Positions 1 through 10,326 of a stretch of 44,771 nucleotides of DNA are shown here, piece by piece. The translations under genes and the position numbers were made by a program. A model generated the notes under the pieces. The model was not told the DNA's origin. It saw nothing but the letters and a program-made list of their open reading frames with translations, and made no database searches. How positions within the stretch are numbered: the first letter of the stretch is position 1; each line of letters begins with the position of its first letter. The DNA is from Gammaproteobacteria bacterium (GTDB taxonomy: Bacteria; Pseudomonadota; Gammaproteobacteria; Enterobacterales; GCA-2746155), in assembly GCA_002746155.1 (NCBI GenBank), contig NVWF01000005.1, positions 79,180 to 123,950 of the forward strand, in the 5' to 3' direction.

Positions 1-80
1 ATATTTCGACATAAAAACAGTATTTTTTATACACAAGCGACAAAATAGAGATAAATACCTCTAAATTAATAAAATGTATT

Positions 81-950
81 ATGATGAAATTTATTAATTG
101 TCTAGGAACTGGAGCTTTATCTATGTCGAATGATACCTTAAATGATTTAACTAATGATACCTCTCGAAGTATGCCTGAAATCGAAATCAACATGAAAAAG
201 CTCATTAAGATACTATTTATTAGTTGTCTCACGGCTCAGTTTCTACTCATTGTTTTTGATTATGTCTTTAACTACATGGATATTTTGGATGATAGAAGTT
301 TTCGGCGAATATGGAATATTGCTCGAGAGAACTCAATTCCTACCTGGTTCTCTTCTATTCAAGCACAGTTATTGGGAGTAACAGTTATATTGATCGGCGT
401 TGTTCAAAAGCCTAAGGTTTCGCTGTTGAAGTTTATGGGTTGGGTTTTAATAGGTTTGTTTTTTATATTGATCGGTATTGATGACTTTGCAGCCATTCAT
501 GAGAAGTTAGGTGGTGTATTAGAAAGAATGGCTAAGGATAATAGCAGTGAGCAAGGACGTGTTGTTTCTGCTTTATTAACAAACCCTTCTTATTCTTGGC
601 ATACCTTTATAGCTCCATTTTTTGCCCTTTGTGGGTTAGTGATTGCACTGTTTTTATGGAAGGAGTTCTGGCATTTGAATCTTTTTCGGTACTTGGTGTT
701 AGGGTTTGGGTGTTGGATTGTTGCTCAGAGCTTGGATTTTATTGAAGGGCTTGACGATATTGAACAATTCTATAGATCGGTACAGGATTATTTTTCTATT
801 GAGTCGTATTATTTAGTTACTCATACCTTTAAGGTTGTAGAAGAGGAATTGGAGATGCTTGGAACTACTATTCTTTGGGTTGGGTTTTTAAAGTATTTCG
901 CTTTTGCTTCTGATGGGTTGAGGGTTAGGTTGACGGAAGCATGTGGGTAA
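81..950 (+). CDS. multi-pass integral membrane protein of unknown function
   Basis: 289-aa ORF with several hydrophobic segments; no family motif recognised; true start may be a downstream ATG. Confidence 0.6.
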   Translation: MMKFINCLGTGALSMSNDTLNDLTNDTSRSMPEIEINMKKLIKILFISCLTAQFLLIVFDYVFNYMDILDDRSFRRIWNIARENSIPTWFSSIQAQLLGVTVILIGVVQKPKVSLLKFMGWVLIGLFFILIGIDDFAAIHEKLGGVLERMAKDNSSEQGRVVSALLTNPSYSWHTFIAPFFALCGLVIALFLWKEFWHLNLFRYLVLGFGCWIVAQSLDFIEGLDDIEQFYRSVQDYFSIESYYLVTHTFKVVEEELEMLGTTILWVGFLKYFAFASDGLRVRLTEACG

Positions 951-951
951 A

Positions 952-1638
952 TCAACGACTAGTATTTACAATTTTTAATATGTTATCAGTCTCTTTAGCA
1001 TCTGTAGCTTCTCTGGCAAATTCAAAACCAGTGTTTATCAAAGCTGCATATTCTTTTGTTGAAATTACAGAACCGTCAATTCTAGATTGCTGTAACATTA
1101 CCCATTGATAAAGATTAGGATCAGCCATATGTGGGTGAATAACTGAACTGAAGTTTTTAATATAGTTTTTTAATCTTCCTAACATCAATTCAAATGATAA
1201 AGGTAATCCGAGATTTGTAATTTTGTGATCGGATGGGTTACCGTCTATATTGATCAACTTTAACTTTAGACACTTTTCAGTTGATAGTTCATTTCTTCGA
1301 ACCATTTTATGCATTCTATGTACCCAATCGGCAAGCGCTCTCTCATGCTCATTTTCACTACGTCTGTTGGGTGATGAGTGGCCATTATGTCGATAAAACT
1401 CAATCACTTGCCTATAATTAGTTAACCATAAAGTCTGCAGGGGTTCAAAATCAAATCCAATTTGATGTAATGCTAATTCACGTTCGGCTTTAAGAATGCC
1501 ATAGCGCTTTTGTTGACGAAGCGTAGTAACAAGTCTTGCAAGCTGTTTATCTGTATAACTTTTAGGCACACTTGTATGCCCAAATTCAGCTTTGAATTTT
1601 AGGAGTTTATTAAGATTACTTTTCCAGATTGCACTCAT
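952..1638 (-). CDS. helicase-associated (HA) domain repeat protein without a helicase core
   Basis: Repeated W..L..L..F...FGH..VP / LA..V..LR.QKR.G.L..ERE..L..IGF.F pattern typical of helicase-associated domains; no Walker motifs in the 228 aa. Confidence 0.55.
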   Translation of the reverse strand: MSAIWKSNLNKLLKFKAEFGHTSVPKSYTDKQLARLVTTLRQQKRYGILKAERELALHQIGFDFEPLQTLWLTNYRQVIEFYRHNGHSSPNRRSENEHERALADWVHRMHKMVRRNELSTEKCLKLKLINIDGNPSDHKITNLGLPLSFELMLGRLKNYIKNFSSVIHPHMADPNLYQWVMLQQSRIDGSVISTKEYAALINTGFEFAREATDAKETDNILKIVNTSR

Positions 1639-1696
1639 GATAAAAACCGTTTTAAACTACTAGTGTAAGTTTAGCAGAATTAATTTAAAATTAGAA

Positions 1697-2758
1697 TTAG
1701 TGACCCAGCCTTTCTCGCTGATAGCTTCCATCTTGAACGTTGTGACACCAATCTAAATTATTTAAATACCACTCAACGGTTTTCTTTATACCAGAGTCAA
1801 AAGTTTCCTTTGGACTCCATCCAAGTTGTTTATGGATTTTGTCAGCATCAATTGCATAGCGAAGATCATGTCCAGGCCTGTCTTTAACAAAAGTAATCAA
1901 TGATTTAAAATCATCAATGCCTTGTGGTTTTGATGGGACTAATTCATTGAGATGATTACAGATAGTTTTTACAACCTCGATATTTTCTTTCTCATTAAAG
2001 CCACCTATGTTGTATGTCTCACCGAGAGTACCTTTTGTAACAACTTTGTAGAGAGCTCTGGCGTGATCTTCTACATATAACCAATCTCTTATTTGTTTGC
2101 CGTCACCATAAATGGGTAGTGCTTTACCGTCTAGTGCATTCAAAATTACCAGAGGAATGAGTTTTTCAGGGAAATGATATGGGCCATAATTGTTCGAACA
2201 ATTAGTCAATATTACGGGAAATTTATAGGTACGGTGCCAAGCACGAACAAGATGATCTGATGCGGCTTTACTTGCTGAGTAGGGAGAACTAGGATCATAG
2301 GGGGTATCCTCAGTAAATAAACCTGTTTCGCCCAAATCACCATAAACTTCATCGGTTGAGATGTGATGAAAACGAAAATCATTTTGTTTTTCAGGCGCTA
2401 AGCCTGAATAATAACTTCGTGCAGCTTCGAGTAATTGATAGGTGCCAACAATATTAGTTTGAATAAATTCACCTGGGCCATCAATGGAGCGATCCACATG
2501 GCTCTCTGCGGCAAGGTGCATAATATAATCTGGTTGATATTTATCAAAAGCTGAAAGTAAAGCTTCACGCTCACAGATATCTGCTTGTATGAAATGATAG
2601 CGTTCTGAATTATCAATTGATTTTAATGATTCCAGATTACCGGCATAGGTCAGTTTATCAAAGTTAATGACGGTGTCAGACGTTTCATTGATTAGGTATC
2701 GAATTAATGCCGAACCAATAAACCCAGCTCCACCGGTTATAAAAATAGTTTTATTCAT
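1697..2758 (-). CDS. rfbB: dTDP-glucose 4,6-dehydratase
   Basis: [15 protein letters not shown] Rossmann motif, [54 protein letters not shown]. Confidence 0.95.
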   Translation of the reverse strand: MNKTIFITGGAGFIGSALIRYLINETSDTVINFDKLTYAGNLESLKSIDNSERYHFIQADICEREALLSAFDKYQPDYIMHLAAESHVDRSIDGPGEFIQTNIVGTYQLLEAARSYYSGLAPEKQNDFRFHHISTDEVYGDLGETGLFTEDTPYDPSSPYSASKAASDHLVRAWHRTYKFPVILTNCSNNYGPYHFPEKLIPLVILNALDGKALPIYGDGKQIRDWLYVEDHARALYKVVTKGTLGETYNIGGFNEKENIEVVKTICNHLNELVPSKPQGIDDFKSLITFVKDRPGHDLRYAIDADKIHKQLGWSPKETFDSGIKKTVEWYLNNLDWCHNVQDGSYQRERLGH

Positions 2759-3303
2759 GAAAAATACTCAGAGTTTTTAAATAGAGAGGCAGCTTCATCT
2801 TTAGCTGATAATTGAGGCATTTCACCTATTGGTATTGGCCATTTTACGGCAATGTCGGGATCATTCCACAGCAAACTTTTTTCATATTCGGGTGCATAAT
2901 AATCGGTACACTTATAGATGAACTCTGCAGATTGAGACGTTACATAAAAGCCATGGGCAAATCCTGCAGGTACCCATAGTTGACGTTTATTTTCTGCCGA
3001 TAACAAGGTGCCTACCCACTGTCCAAAGGTTGGACTAGACTTTCTCATATCAACCGCAACATCAAATACTTCACCAGCGGTAACTCTTACTAGTTTGCCT
3101 TGAGTAAGCTGGGTCTGATAATGCATGCCGCGTAATATACCATGACTAGATTTGCTGTGATTATCTTGAACAAAAGCGACATCTGCAACCTTGTCTTTAA
3201 ACCAAGATTCACGAAAGGTTTCTAAGAAAAAGCCTCGGTCATCACCAAAAACTTGTGGTTCTATAATTTTAACATCAGCAATAGAGGTATCAATAACTTT
3301 CAT
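2755..3303 (-). CDS. rfbC: dTDP-4-dehydrorhamnose 3,5-epimerase
   Basis: [41 protein letters not shown]; overlaps rfbB by 4 bp. Confidence 0.95.
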   Translation of the reverse strand: MKVIDTSIADVKIIEPQVFGDDRGFFLETFRESWFKDKVADVAFVQDNHSKSSHGILRGMHYQTQLTQGKLVRVTAGEVFDVAVDMRKSSPTFGQWVGTLLSAENKRQLWVPAGFAHGFYVTSQSAEFIYKCTDYYAPEYEKSLLWNDPDIAVKWPIPIGEMPQLSAKDEAASLFKNSEYFS

Positions 3304-4181
3304 TAAAATACACGCTGATCAATAAGATTAATAAGGTATTCACCATAACCGCTTTTTCGTAGAGGTTCTGCTAATACTCTGAGTTGTGCTTCATCAATGT
3401 AACCCATTCGATAGGCGATTTCTTCAGGACAATTAATCTTTAGACCTTGACGTTTTTCAAGTGTCTCAATAAATTGCGCAGCTTGCAATAAACTATCGTG
3501 AGTACCTGTATCTAACCAGGCAGTGCCTCTGCCCATGATTTCAACGTTCAATGTACCTTTTTCAAGATATTGATCGATGACATCGGTAATCTCTAATTCT
3601 CCACGGGGTGATGGTTTTACATTTTTAGCATATTGCACCACATTATTATCAAAGAAGTATAAACCTGGAACAGCGTAATTAGATTTAGGAGTTGAAGGTT
3701 TTTCTTCAATTGAGATAGCTGTACCTGTTTCGTCGAACTCTACAACGCCATAGGCTGTAGGGTTCGCAACGTGATAGCCAAAAACAGTGCCACCGGTTTC
3801 TTTGTTAGAAGCAGAGGTTAATGATTTAAGCAGATCATGACCATAGAAGAGGTTGTCACCTAGTATTAATGCTACGTTATTATTGCCTATAAAGTTTTCA
3901 CCCAATAAAAATGCTTGAGCTAGGCCATCAGGAGAGGGTTGCACTGTATATTCAATATTTATTCCCCAGTCTGAACCGTCGCCTAACAATGCCTGGAAAC
4001 TTGATTGCTCATCAGGTGTGGTGATAATAAGGATGTCTTTAATGCCGGCACTCATCAGCGTTGCAACGGGATAATAAACCATGGGCTTATCATAGATTGG
4101 CATAAGTTGTTTGCTGACAACTTTTGTTAATGGGTAGAGGCGAGTTCCGCTTCCACCAGCGAGGATAATTCCCTTTCTCAT
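3303..4181 (-). CDS. rfbA: glucose-1-phosphate thymidylyltransferase
   Basis: [36 protein letters not shown]; 292 aa; contiguous with rfbC. Confidence 0.95.
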   Translation of the reverse strand: MRKGIILAGGSGTRLYPLTKVVSKQLMPIYDKPMVYYPVATLMSAGIKDILIITTPDEQSSFQALLGDGSDWGINIEYTVQPSPDGLAQAFLLGENFIGNNNVALILGDNLFYGHDLLKSLTSASNKETGGTVFGYHVANPTAYGVVEFDETGTAISIEEKPSTPKSNYAVPGLYFFDNNVVQYAKNVKPSPRGELEITDVIDQYLEKGTLNVEIMGRGTAWLDTGTHDSLLQAAQFIETLEKRQGLKINCPEEIAYRMGYIDEAQLRVLAEPLRKSGYGEYLINLIDQRVF

Positions 4182-4378
4182 TTTGTAAAACCCTAATGAC
4201 TAGTTTATAAGGGAGTAATTTTAATGTTTGCTTGGTCTATATGCAATGATATGAAGCAATTTAGTGTTAAAAAAGATGAAGGAACGGCAAGCTAATCAAC
4301 AAATAATTGCTGTCATACAAGTATCATATAACAAGTTAATCAAGTACTACGATGTCATATCTTAGAGCGAACTCAATA

Positions 4379-5125
4379 TTATAAACTTTTGTAGATACTT
4401 GGTATTTTGAGAAAGTTATTAAAATATCTTGGGAAAAGACGTTTTGGATCTTGGAGCATTCGGTATAGCCATTCCAGATGAGCTAATTGTAACCATCGAG
4501 GCGCTCGCTTTTCCTCGCCTGTAATAAATAAAACTGATGCTCCTATACAAAGGGCAACTCCCTTCTGATCAGCTAATGCTTTTAATTTACTAGCTACAAT
4601 TTCTTGTCTCGGTGAGCCAACAGCTAGGAAAATATAATTTGCATCGAATCTTTGTATTTTCTCAATTGTTTTTGTAACCTCGACAGGGTTATTAATGAAC
4701 CCCATAGGAGGGTTATAATGATTTATTGTTAAATGTTTATATTGAGATCTGAGTTTATTCATTACTCGGTCTTCACCACCAATGATCATTATCTGATCAT
4801 TATTGGTTATTACATGATTAAATAATTTCTTAGTCAGTGTACTACCTGGTATGACCTCCCTTACCAACTTTCCTTTTAGTTTCAGTAATTTCTCCAGAAT
4901 TTTACTATCACATAAACACAGGGATGCATTTTGATATAACTGTTTAAATTCTTTAGGTGTATTCTTATTTATTAGTCGTTCAAGATGATCCATGTTTGGA
5001 GTAACAATAATATCAAGGCCATCTGTTTTGCTCATTTGTTCGATACTTTTCAGGGCTGAGTCCATAGAGATGTTATGAAGCTTAAATAATTTAGTCGTCA
5101 ATTGTTCCATGCTAGCAACTTTCAA
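4379..5125 (-). CDS. WecG/TagA/CpsF family glycosyltransferase
   Basis: LDIIVTPNMDHL, CDSKILEKLLK, IPGSTLTKKL, GGEDRVMNKL, NPPMGFI, FLAVGSPRQEIVASKL, CIGASVLFITGEEKRAPRWLQLAHLEWLYRMLQDPKRLFPRY. Confidence 0.9.
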   Translation of the reverse strand: MKVASMEQLTTKLFKLHNISMDSALKSIEQMSKTDGLDIIVTPNMDHLERLINKNTPKEFKQLYQNASLCLCDSKILEKLLKLKGKLVREVIPGSTLTKKLFNHVITNNDQIMIIGGEDRVMNKLRSQYKHLTINHYNPPMGFINNPVEVTKTIEKIQRFDANYIFLAVGSPRQEIVASKLKALADQKGVALCIGASVLFITGEEKRAPRWLQLAHLEWLYRMLQDPKRLFPRYFNNFLKIPSIYKSL

Positions 5126-5319
5126 GTGGGAATATGTTGGTTAGAATAACAATCTTTTAACTCAAAAAGAATAAATGATTTTACTTTTTATGTTGTAACC
5201 AACTCCGGTTTGGGGACATTTTTTTTACATAGTAAACTTACTTAGAATAATGGAATCATTTAGTTCAGAAAGGCTTTTGTTCATGAACTTAGGCTCCTGA
5301 TTCTAGAAGCCATTTAAAA

Positions 5320-6504
5320 TCACTGTTCCTTATTCGCCACTGCTTCACGCAGCTGGGCCGCTACAGATTTCCCCCAGGCATCCCAGTTGAGCTCGTTTTC
5401 CCAGATCCTTCGGGTCGAACGCCGGAGCGCAGCATAGCGCGATGGATCGTTCAGGTATTTTGCAATGGTATCAGCGAAATCTTCGGGCTTCGCATTACCT
5501 GGAAGGGCATGACCATTCACCCCATCAAACACAGGGATCCCACCCAGTCGCAGGCACAGAGAGGGCAGCCCATATGCCGATGCCTCACAATACGCAAAGC
5601 CCCAACTTTCAAACGAAGCCATGGTCAGGAAATGTGCCTCGCGTAGCAGACGTTCAAACAAGGCCAGTTCTTCGGGGATGGACTTGTCCAGAGAGGCATA
5701 GACTTTTACTTCAGGTAACAGATCTTCATCCGGCGGTGTGCAACCAACGACACTCAGCTCGGCTTTAATGCCACGGGTCAGAAGTGTTCTCAGAACTCCA
5801 GTGATGAAAGGACCGCCCTTAGCTTTCCAGTCACGCCCAATGAAATGTAGGCGCACAGGTGTATCATTTGACAGTGATGGAGGTTCATCGACTACTCCCG
5901 GATCATCAATATTCGCCCCCCACGGCACTATTCGTGACTGCTCATCAGTCAGACCGTGAAGCGGATCGATTGCATTTTTCTGCCATTCACCGGGCCAGAA
6001 CAATAAATCGCGACTGGAAAAAACAGAGGTTTCAGCTCTCAGGATTAACGGATCCAATAAACGTGAAGCCCGCAAGTAAGAGCCAAAATATTGCCCCACC
6101 TCGGAACGTTTATAGCTAGTGGGAGTGGCGTCCGAGGTATAGGCCGTCACCATCGGATATGGGGGAGTGACCCTATACAGGGAGTGAAATGAATAAGCCC
6201 CAAACAGCACGTCATATTTATCGCGCAACAACTCGCGGTGTACACCGCGCGCAATCACAGCCGCCAAGGCTAGATGCGCCCGATATCGTAGACGCAAGCT
6301 CACTGCATCTGGCATGCGGTAGATAAGGCGGTGGATAGGCTCGGCCAGATGCCACGAGTTGGACAGGATCGTCACCTCACCCGCATGTTTGCATAATGCA
6401 TTGTAAATCCGAGTATTACCACCTGAATAGGGATTGACATGTTCGGGACTGATGTCGCACATATAGGCAATTTTTAGGGGCCTGCCGTTCTTACTATTCA
6501 TCAT
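5320..6504 (-). CDS. glycosyltransferase family 4-like
   Basis: RLHFIGRDWKAKGG, LLREAHFLTMASFESWGFAYCEASAYGLPSLCLRLGGIPVF: GT-B/GT4 C-terminal signature; GC-rich relative to flanks. Confidence 0.8.
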   Translation of the reverse strand: MMNSKNGRPLKIAYMCDISPEHVNPYSGGNTRIYNALCKHAGEVTILSNSWHLAEPIHRLIYRMPDAVSLRLRYRAHLALAAVIARGVHRELLRDKYDVLFGAYSFHSLYRVTPPYPMVTAYTSDATPTSYKRSEVGQYFGSYLRASRLLDPLILRAETSVFSSRDLLFWPGEWQKNAIDPLHGLTDEQSRIVPWGANIDDPGVVDEPPSLSNDTPVRLHFIGRDWKAKGGPFITGVLRTLLTRGIKAELSVVGCTPPDEDLLPEVKVYASLDKSIPEELALFERLLREAHFLTMASFESWGFAYCEASAYGLPSLCLRLGGIPVFDGVNGHALPGNAKPEDFADTIAKYLNDPSRYAALRRSTRRIWENELNWDAWGKSVAAQLREAVANKEQ

Positions 6505-6532
6505 TATTACCTCATGACTAGGTTGAGAATAC

Positions 6533-6548
6533 GAGCGTATAAGAAAAA
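6533..6548 (-). promoter_or_regulatory. second copy of the gagcgtataagaaaaa element, upstream of the GT4 gene
   Basis: Exact 16-bp match to 8783-8798, both just upstream of minus-strand genes of the GC-rich cassette. Confidence 0.35.
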
Positions 6549-6574
6549 TATTCTACATGAACTTCCGGAAGGGT

Positions 6575-7957
6575 TCAGGGACTGAACTTTTGGGCAAGGA
6601 TAACAATTTCTGGCCAGTTAATCCTGAAGGCCAGTACACCGACCAGAATACCCAGTGCGGCAAAGCTCAGATCATGTAGTGGATCCCAAGCCCCCATGCT
6701 TCTGGCTAGCCATACGGCCACCGGATAAATTGCCAGCATCGCTAGACCCTGTCCGATCAGTGCGCCGAACAGCCCGGCAGTTTCCAGCCCGATAATCAGC
6801 CCCGAGATCATGAAGGCTGCCTTGGCCACGGTCAGAACGAAAAACCGGCGCGAATCTCCGGCGGCCAGTGCTGCCTGATCGTAAGTTACGACGATGATAT
6901 GGGGGATCTGCATGATTGCCAGCACGGTCACTATTGCGCCCGCCTCGTGATATCGTGGGTCATACAGGAACTCGACTAGCCAGACGCCCAGTGCTGCAAA
7001 GATAAAGACCAAAGTTATCAAAGCCGCCGTCAGGGCAAAGCGCATCTTTCGCAAGGCCACAAAATTGGCGTGCGATTCCTTTGGCGGTTTCTCACGGTAA
7101 ATCGGGATCAATATACGCCGGGTCAGCAGCCCAGCCAGAATCATCGGGAACGATGCCAGGAAAAATCCGATATTATAGACACCAAAATGACCTAAAGACA
7201 GGAATTTACCGATGATCATCTTATCGGATTGCGCAAACAAAAAACCGCAGACGGTGGATAGAAAAATCCACTTGCCGAAATGGATCAACTCATGGGCTGA
7301 GGATTTTTCCCAGCGCAAGCGGTTACGTTTTCCGGGTAGGAAAGTGTCATATAGAAAAAGTTGAACGATCGAACTAATGACCCCACTGATCACCATAGCC
7401 CAAACCGACTCCAGCCACCATGCTAAGGCAACCGTTGCGACCACACCCACCAGCTGGATCGCGATATCAAGAATAGTCAGACGCCCCAGTTTCAGACGTC
7501 TCTGAGCGCTTTCTAGCCGTGTGGTTTTAAACCCGTCGATCAGCAAAGTCAGCGCGGCAATGGGCATAAGCTGTGCCAGCATCAGTTCGTCATAGAAAAG
7601 AGCTATGGGATAAGCCAGCGCCGTGGCGGTGATCCATAGTCCGGTGCCACGTATGATCTGTATCGTCCAGGCGGTATTCAGAAAATCTTGGTCATCGCCG
7701 CGTTTGGACTGCATGATAGAAGGCCCCAAGCCCACGTCCGAGAACTGTCCCAACCCCATTAGAACAACGGATATCAGAGCCATCATGCCAAAGGCTTCGG
7801 GGAATAACAGCCGGGTCAGGATCAGATTGGTGGCCAGCCGTATCACCTGTGACGTACCAAAACCAAACACTGTCAGTGCCGAGCTACGCATCACTCGCGC
7901 GCTCAGACTGGAACCCTTGGTGATTTGTTGTAGTTTTTTCATCGCCCACGACTCCAA
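6575..7957 (-). CDS. oligosaccharide flippase (Wzx-like, MOP superfamily)
   Basis: About 460 aa, many TM segments, N-terminal FGFGTSQVIRLATNLILTRLLFPEAFGMMALISVVLMGLGQFSDVGLGPSIMQSKRGDDQDFLNTAWTIQIIRG typical of polysaccharide flippases. Confidence 0.88.
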   Translation of the reverse strand: MESWAMKKLQQITKGSSLSARVMRSSALTVFGFGTSQVIRLATNLILTRLLFPEAFGMMALISVVLMGLGQFSDVGLGPSIMQSKRGDDQDFLNTAWTIQIIRGTGLWITATALAYPIALFYDELMLAQLMPIAALTLLIDGFKTTRLESAQRRLKLGRLTILDIAIQLVGVVATVALAWWLESVWAMVISGVISSIVQLFLYDTFLPGKRNRLRWEKSSAHELIHFGKWIFLSTVCGFLFAQSDKMIIGKFLSLGHFGVYNIGFFLASFPMILAGLLTRRILIPIYREKPPKESHANFVALRKMRFALTAALITLVFIFAALGVWLVEFLYDPRYHEAGAIVTVLAIMQIPHIIVVTYDQAALAAGDSRRFFVLTVAKAAFMISGLIIGLETAGLFGALIGQGLAMLAIYPVAVWLARSMGAWDPLHDLSFAALGILVGVLAFRINWPEIVILAQKFSP

Positions 7958-8766
7958 GCCTGATCGATCTTATCTGCGCCTAGCCTTGCCCATAATCCTA
8001 CTCCTGAGTAAACCGCAAACCCTATCGGATCACGCAGGGCAAGTCGTAGGATATGGCCCTTGCTAAAAGTGGGTTTGTCGTCATTTTGCAAAAGCTCCGG
8101 ATATTTCGTGCGGATTTCAGTCACACCTGTATCCTGCCGCCGGCGGACTTTCAAAAGGTTACGCAAACCTTCTACAATTGGCCATTCATAGGATGCTGGG
8201 ACAAGGTGGCGTTCCTCGGGCCGGAAACTCAGCCGTACGAATGTATCGTCGGATATGATATCGGGAAATGCGTCCCAACGTGCCCGACCTTGTCCGTTCA
8301 CGGCAAACAATCCACAACCAGGCACGCCCGTCGTCATAAATGGTACCTGTGCATAGATGCGCGCATAGGCGCGACTGATTCTGTTTTGCGGGTGGGCAAT
8401 TTGAACCTGACCAGAGGCATAAGCGGCCACATCGCGGTTCAGGACTGAGTAAAGACCGGACAAAAGTTGTGGACTCATGATCACATCCGCATCCAAATAG
8501 ACACGGATCGGATATCTTGATGCTGTGTCGCCGCTATTTAACGCGGCCAGTTTTCCGCCCTGTTTTCGTTCGATCACCTCAAGGCTCCAACCCCTAGCTA
8601 CTGCATGATCGGAAAATCCCCGCGCCACATCAGCGGTATCATCGGAACAACCATTGGCCACAACGATCACCTGCGCCTTCAACTCATCCGCAGATGCCAG
8701 TAATGCTGTCAAACAGTTACCTATCAATGCATCCTCGTTACTTGCAGGAAGTATGATACTGATCAT
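7939..8766 (-). CDS. glycosyltransferase family 2
   Basis: MISIILPASNEDALIGNCLTALLAS, VIVVANGCSDDTADVA, GKLAALNSGD, VYLDADVIMSPQLL; overlaps the flippase start by about 19 bp. Confidence 0.85.
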   Translation of the reverse strand: MISIILPASNEDALIGNCLTALLASADELKAQVIVVANGCSDDTADVARGFSDHAVARGWSLEVIERKQGGKLAALNSGDTASRYPIRVYLDADVIMSPQLLSGLYSVLNRDVAAYASGQVQIAHPQNRISRAYARIYAQVPFMTTGVPGCGLFAVNGQGRARWDAFPDIISDDTFVRLSFRPEERHLVPASYEWPIVEGLRNLLKVRRRQDTGVTEIRTKYPELLQNDDKPTFSKGHILRLALRDPIGFAVYSGVGLWARLGADKIDQAWSRGR

Positions 8767-8782
8767 TCCACTGAACCCCGCG

Positions 8783-8850
8783 GAGCGTATAAGAAAAAAA
8801 AACTATATTACCCTCTGTCAAGAATCAATAATAGCCTATAAGAAAAATAA
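8783..8850 (-). promoter_or_regulatory. candidate upstream regulatory/promoter region with imperfect tandem repeat, upstream of the GT2 gene of the GC-rich cassette
   Basis: Two units on the + strand, gagcgtataagaaaaaaaaactat--attaccctctgtcaa and tagcctataagaaaaataaacattgtattatcctctagcaa; 16-bp core gagcgtataagaaaaa also at 6533-6548 upstream of the next minus-strand unit. Confidence 0.4.
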
Positions 8851-9036
8851 ACATTGTATTATCCTCTAGCAATAACTAAATAAGAATCTTTCAACGCTAT
8901 TTTCAGGACTATCTTCTACAGGATGTTTTTTTACTTTACCTCGATTTGCTGTTATAACCTGCACCGGACATTTATTTAACTGGCTAGCTAGCATATACTT
9001 ACATCACGATTTTAATGTTGATTATTTGGAAATACA

Positions 9037-10275
9037 ATGACTCAAATTGGATTCTTTATCCCCGAATTTCCCTGCCAGACCCATGCTTTTTTTATGCGTG
9101 AGCGTGAAGAATTACTCAAACTAGGAGTAAAAACTGAGCTTATCTCAACTCGTTTGCCTCTAGCTGGAGCTGCAAATCACAGATGGGCTGAAAGAGCTAT
9201 AAAAGAAACTTCTTACATATTTCCTTTGGGAGTGATAGAACTAACTAAGTGTGTTTTTGAAATTGTTTTATCTGGTCCACGTGCCTGGTTACGATGTTTA
9301 CGCAACATATTTCAAATATCTGATGTGAGCCTAAAAGATAAACCTAAATTACTAGCAATGCTCATTGCTGGAGCCTTATTAAAGCGGTTGTGTCATAGAA
9401 AAAGCTTATCGCATGTACATGTACATAGCTGTGCTAATGCCGCTAATGTGGCTATGTATGCCCACTTACTTGGTGGGCCGACCTATAGTCTTACACTTCA
9501 CGGACCAATGGAGGACTATGGGCTAAATCAATCCCAGAAATGGTTAAATGCAGCTTTTTGCATAGTTATTACCAAAGATTTAATTGATGAAGTAAATTCA
9601 AAATTGATGGATATCACATTACCTCCAATCCTTCTAGCTCCAATGGGTGTAAATGTAACTGAATTTAAACGAGCAAATAACTATCAACCCGTAAAACCGC
9701 CAGAGCCCATCCGGTTGGTTTCTTGTGGACGATTGCATTTTGTTAAAGCGCATGACGATTTACTACGCGTTGTTGCTCAACTAAAAGCCAAAGGAGTAAT
9801 ATCGAGTCTAGATATATGTGGCAGTATCGATTCTCACGTTACGAGCGAAAGTTATTATGATGAGTTAAAGCAATTAAGAGAAGAGTTGGACATAGTTGAA
9901 CAAGTAAATTTTTTAGGTTCTGTATCTGAGGATAAGGTAAAAGAAGTATTAGAGGCTGCACATTTTTTCTGTTTAGCTAGCCTAAAAGAACCTCTAGGTG
10001 TAGCAACAATGGAAGCGATGGCTATGGAACTACCGGTCATTGTAACTCGTAGCCCTGGTGTAAGTGAAATGATAATTGACAATGTAGATGGCGTCTTAGT
10101 TGAACCTAGGTCTCCTGAACAGTTTGTAGATAATATCCTTAGATTGATTGACTCTCCCGAACAAACTTTAATAATCGCTAAGAAAGGCAGGGCTAAAATT
10201 GTAGATAAGTTTCATTCGGGAGTGAGTGCAGGTAAAATTGTACAGGGCTTGCAGAATACTAACTCCAATCTATAA
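9037..10275 (+). CDS. glycosyltransferase family 4
   Basis: HVHVHSCANAANVAMYAHLLGGPTYSLTLHGP, RLVSCGRLHFVKAHDDLLR, FFCLASLKEPLGVATMEAMAMELPVIVTRSPGVSEMI. Confidence 0.88.
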   Translation: MTQIGFFIPEFPCQTHAFFMREREELLKLGVKTELISTRLPLAGAANHRWAERAIKETSYIFPLGVIELTKCVFEIVLSGPRAWLRCLRNIFQISDVSLKDKPKLLAMLIAGALLKRLCHRKSLSHVHVHSCANAANVAMYAHLLGGPTYSLTLHGPMEDYGLNQSQKWLNAAFCIVITKDLIDEVNSKLMDITLPPILLAPMGVNVTEFKRANNYQPVKPPEPIRLVSCGRLHFVKAHDDLLRVVAQLKAKGVISSLDICGSIDSHVTSESYYDELKQLREELDIVEQVNFLGSVSEDKVKEVLEAAHFFCLASLKEPLGVATMEAMAMELPVIVTRSPGVSEMIIDNVDGVLVEPRSPEQFVDNILRLIDSPEQTLIIAKKGRAKIVDKFHSGVSAGKIVQGLQNTNSNL

Positions 10276-10326
10276 ACGAGGGGTATAACTAAATATGTGT
10301 AATATTGTAATTATCTTAAAACCAGT

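Noticed and set aside
5178-5230. Weak similarity between 5178-5230 (tgttgtaaccaactccgg...acattt) and 8931-8985 (tgttataacctgcaccgg acattt) flanking the GC-rich island
   Set aside because: Only short gapped matches; too weak to claim as island-flanking direct repeats without alignment statistics
5442-6119. Plus-strand ORFs (5442-5768, 5738-5959, 5859-6119) opposite the GT4 gene
   Set aside because: Antisense to a well-supported GT4 gene, low-complexity/Arg-Pro-rich composition typical of spurious frames in GC-rich DNA, no domain motifs
7623-8448. Plus-strand ORFs 7623-8066 and 8053-8448
   Set aside because: Antisense to flippase and GT2 genes with clear family motifs
8766-9037. Search for a JUMPstart/ops element upstream of the polysaccharide genes
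   Set aside because: No GGCGGTAGCGT-like core seen in the main intergenic regions
9413-9430. catgtacatgtacat simple repeat
   Set aside because: Encodes HVHVHS, a normal GT4 sequence feature; coding explains it
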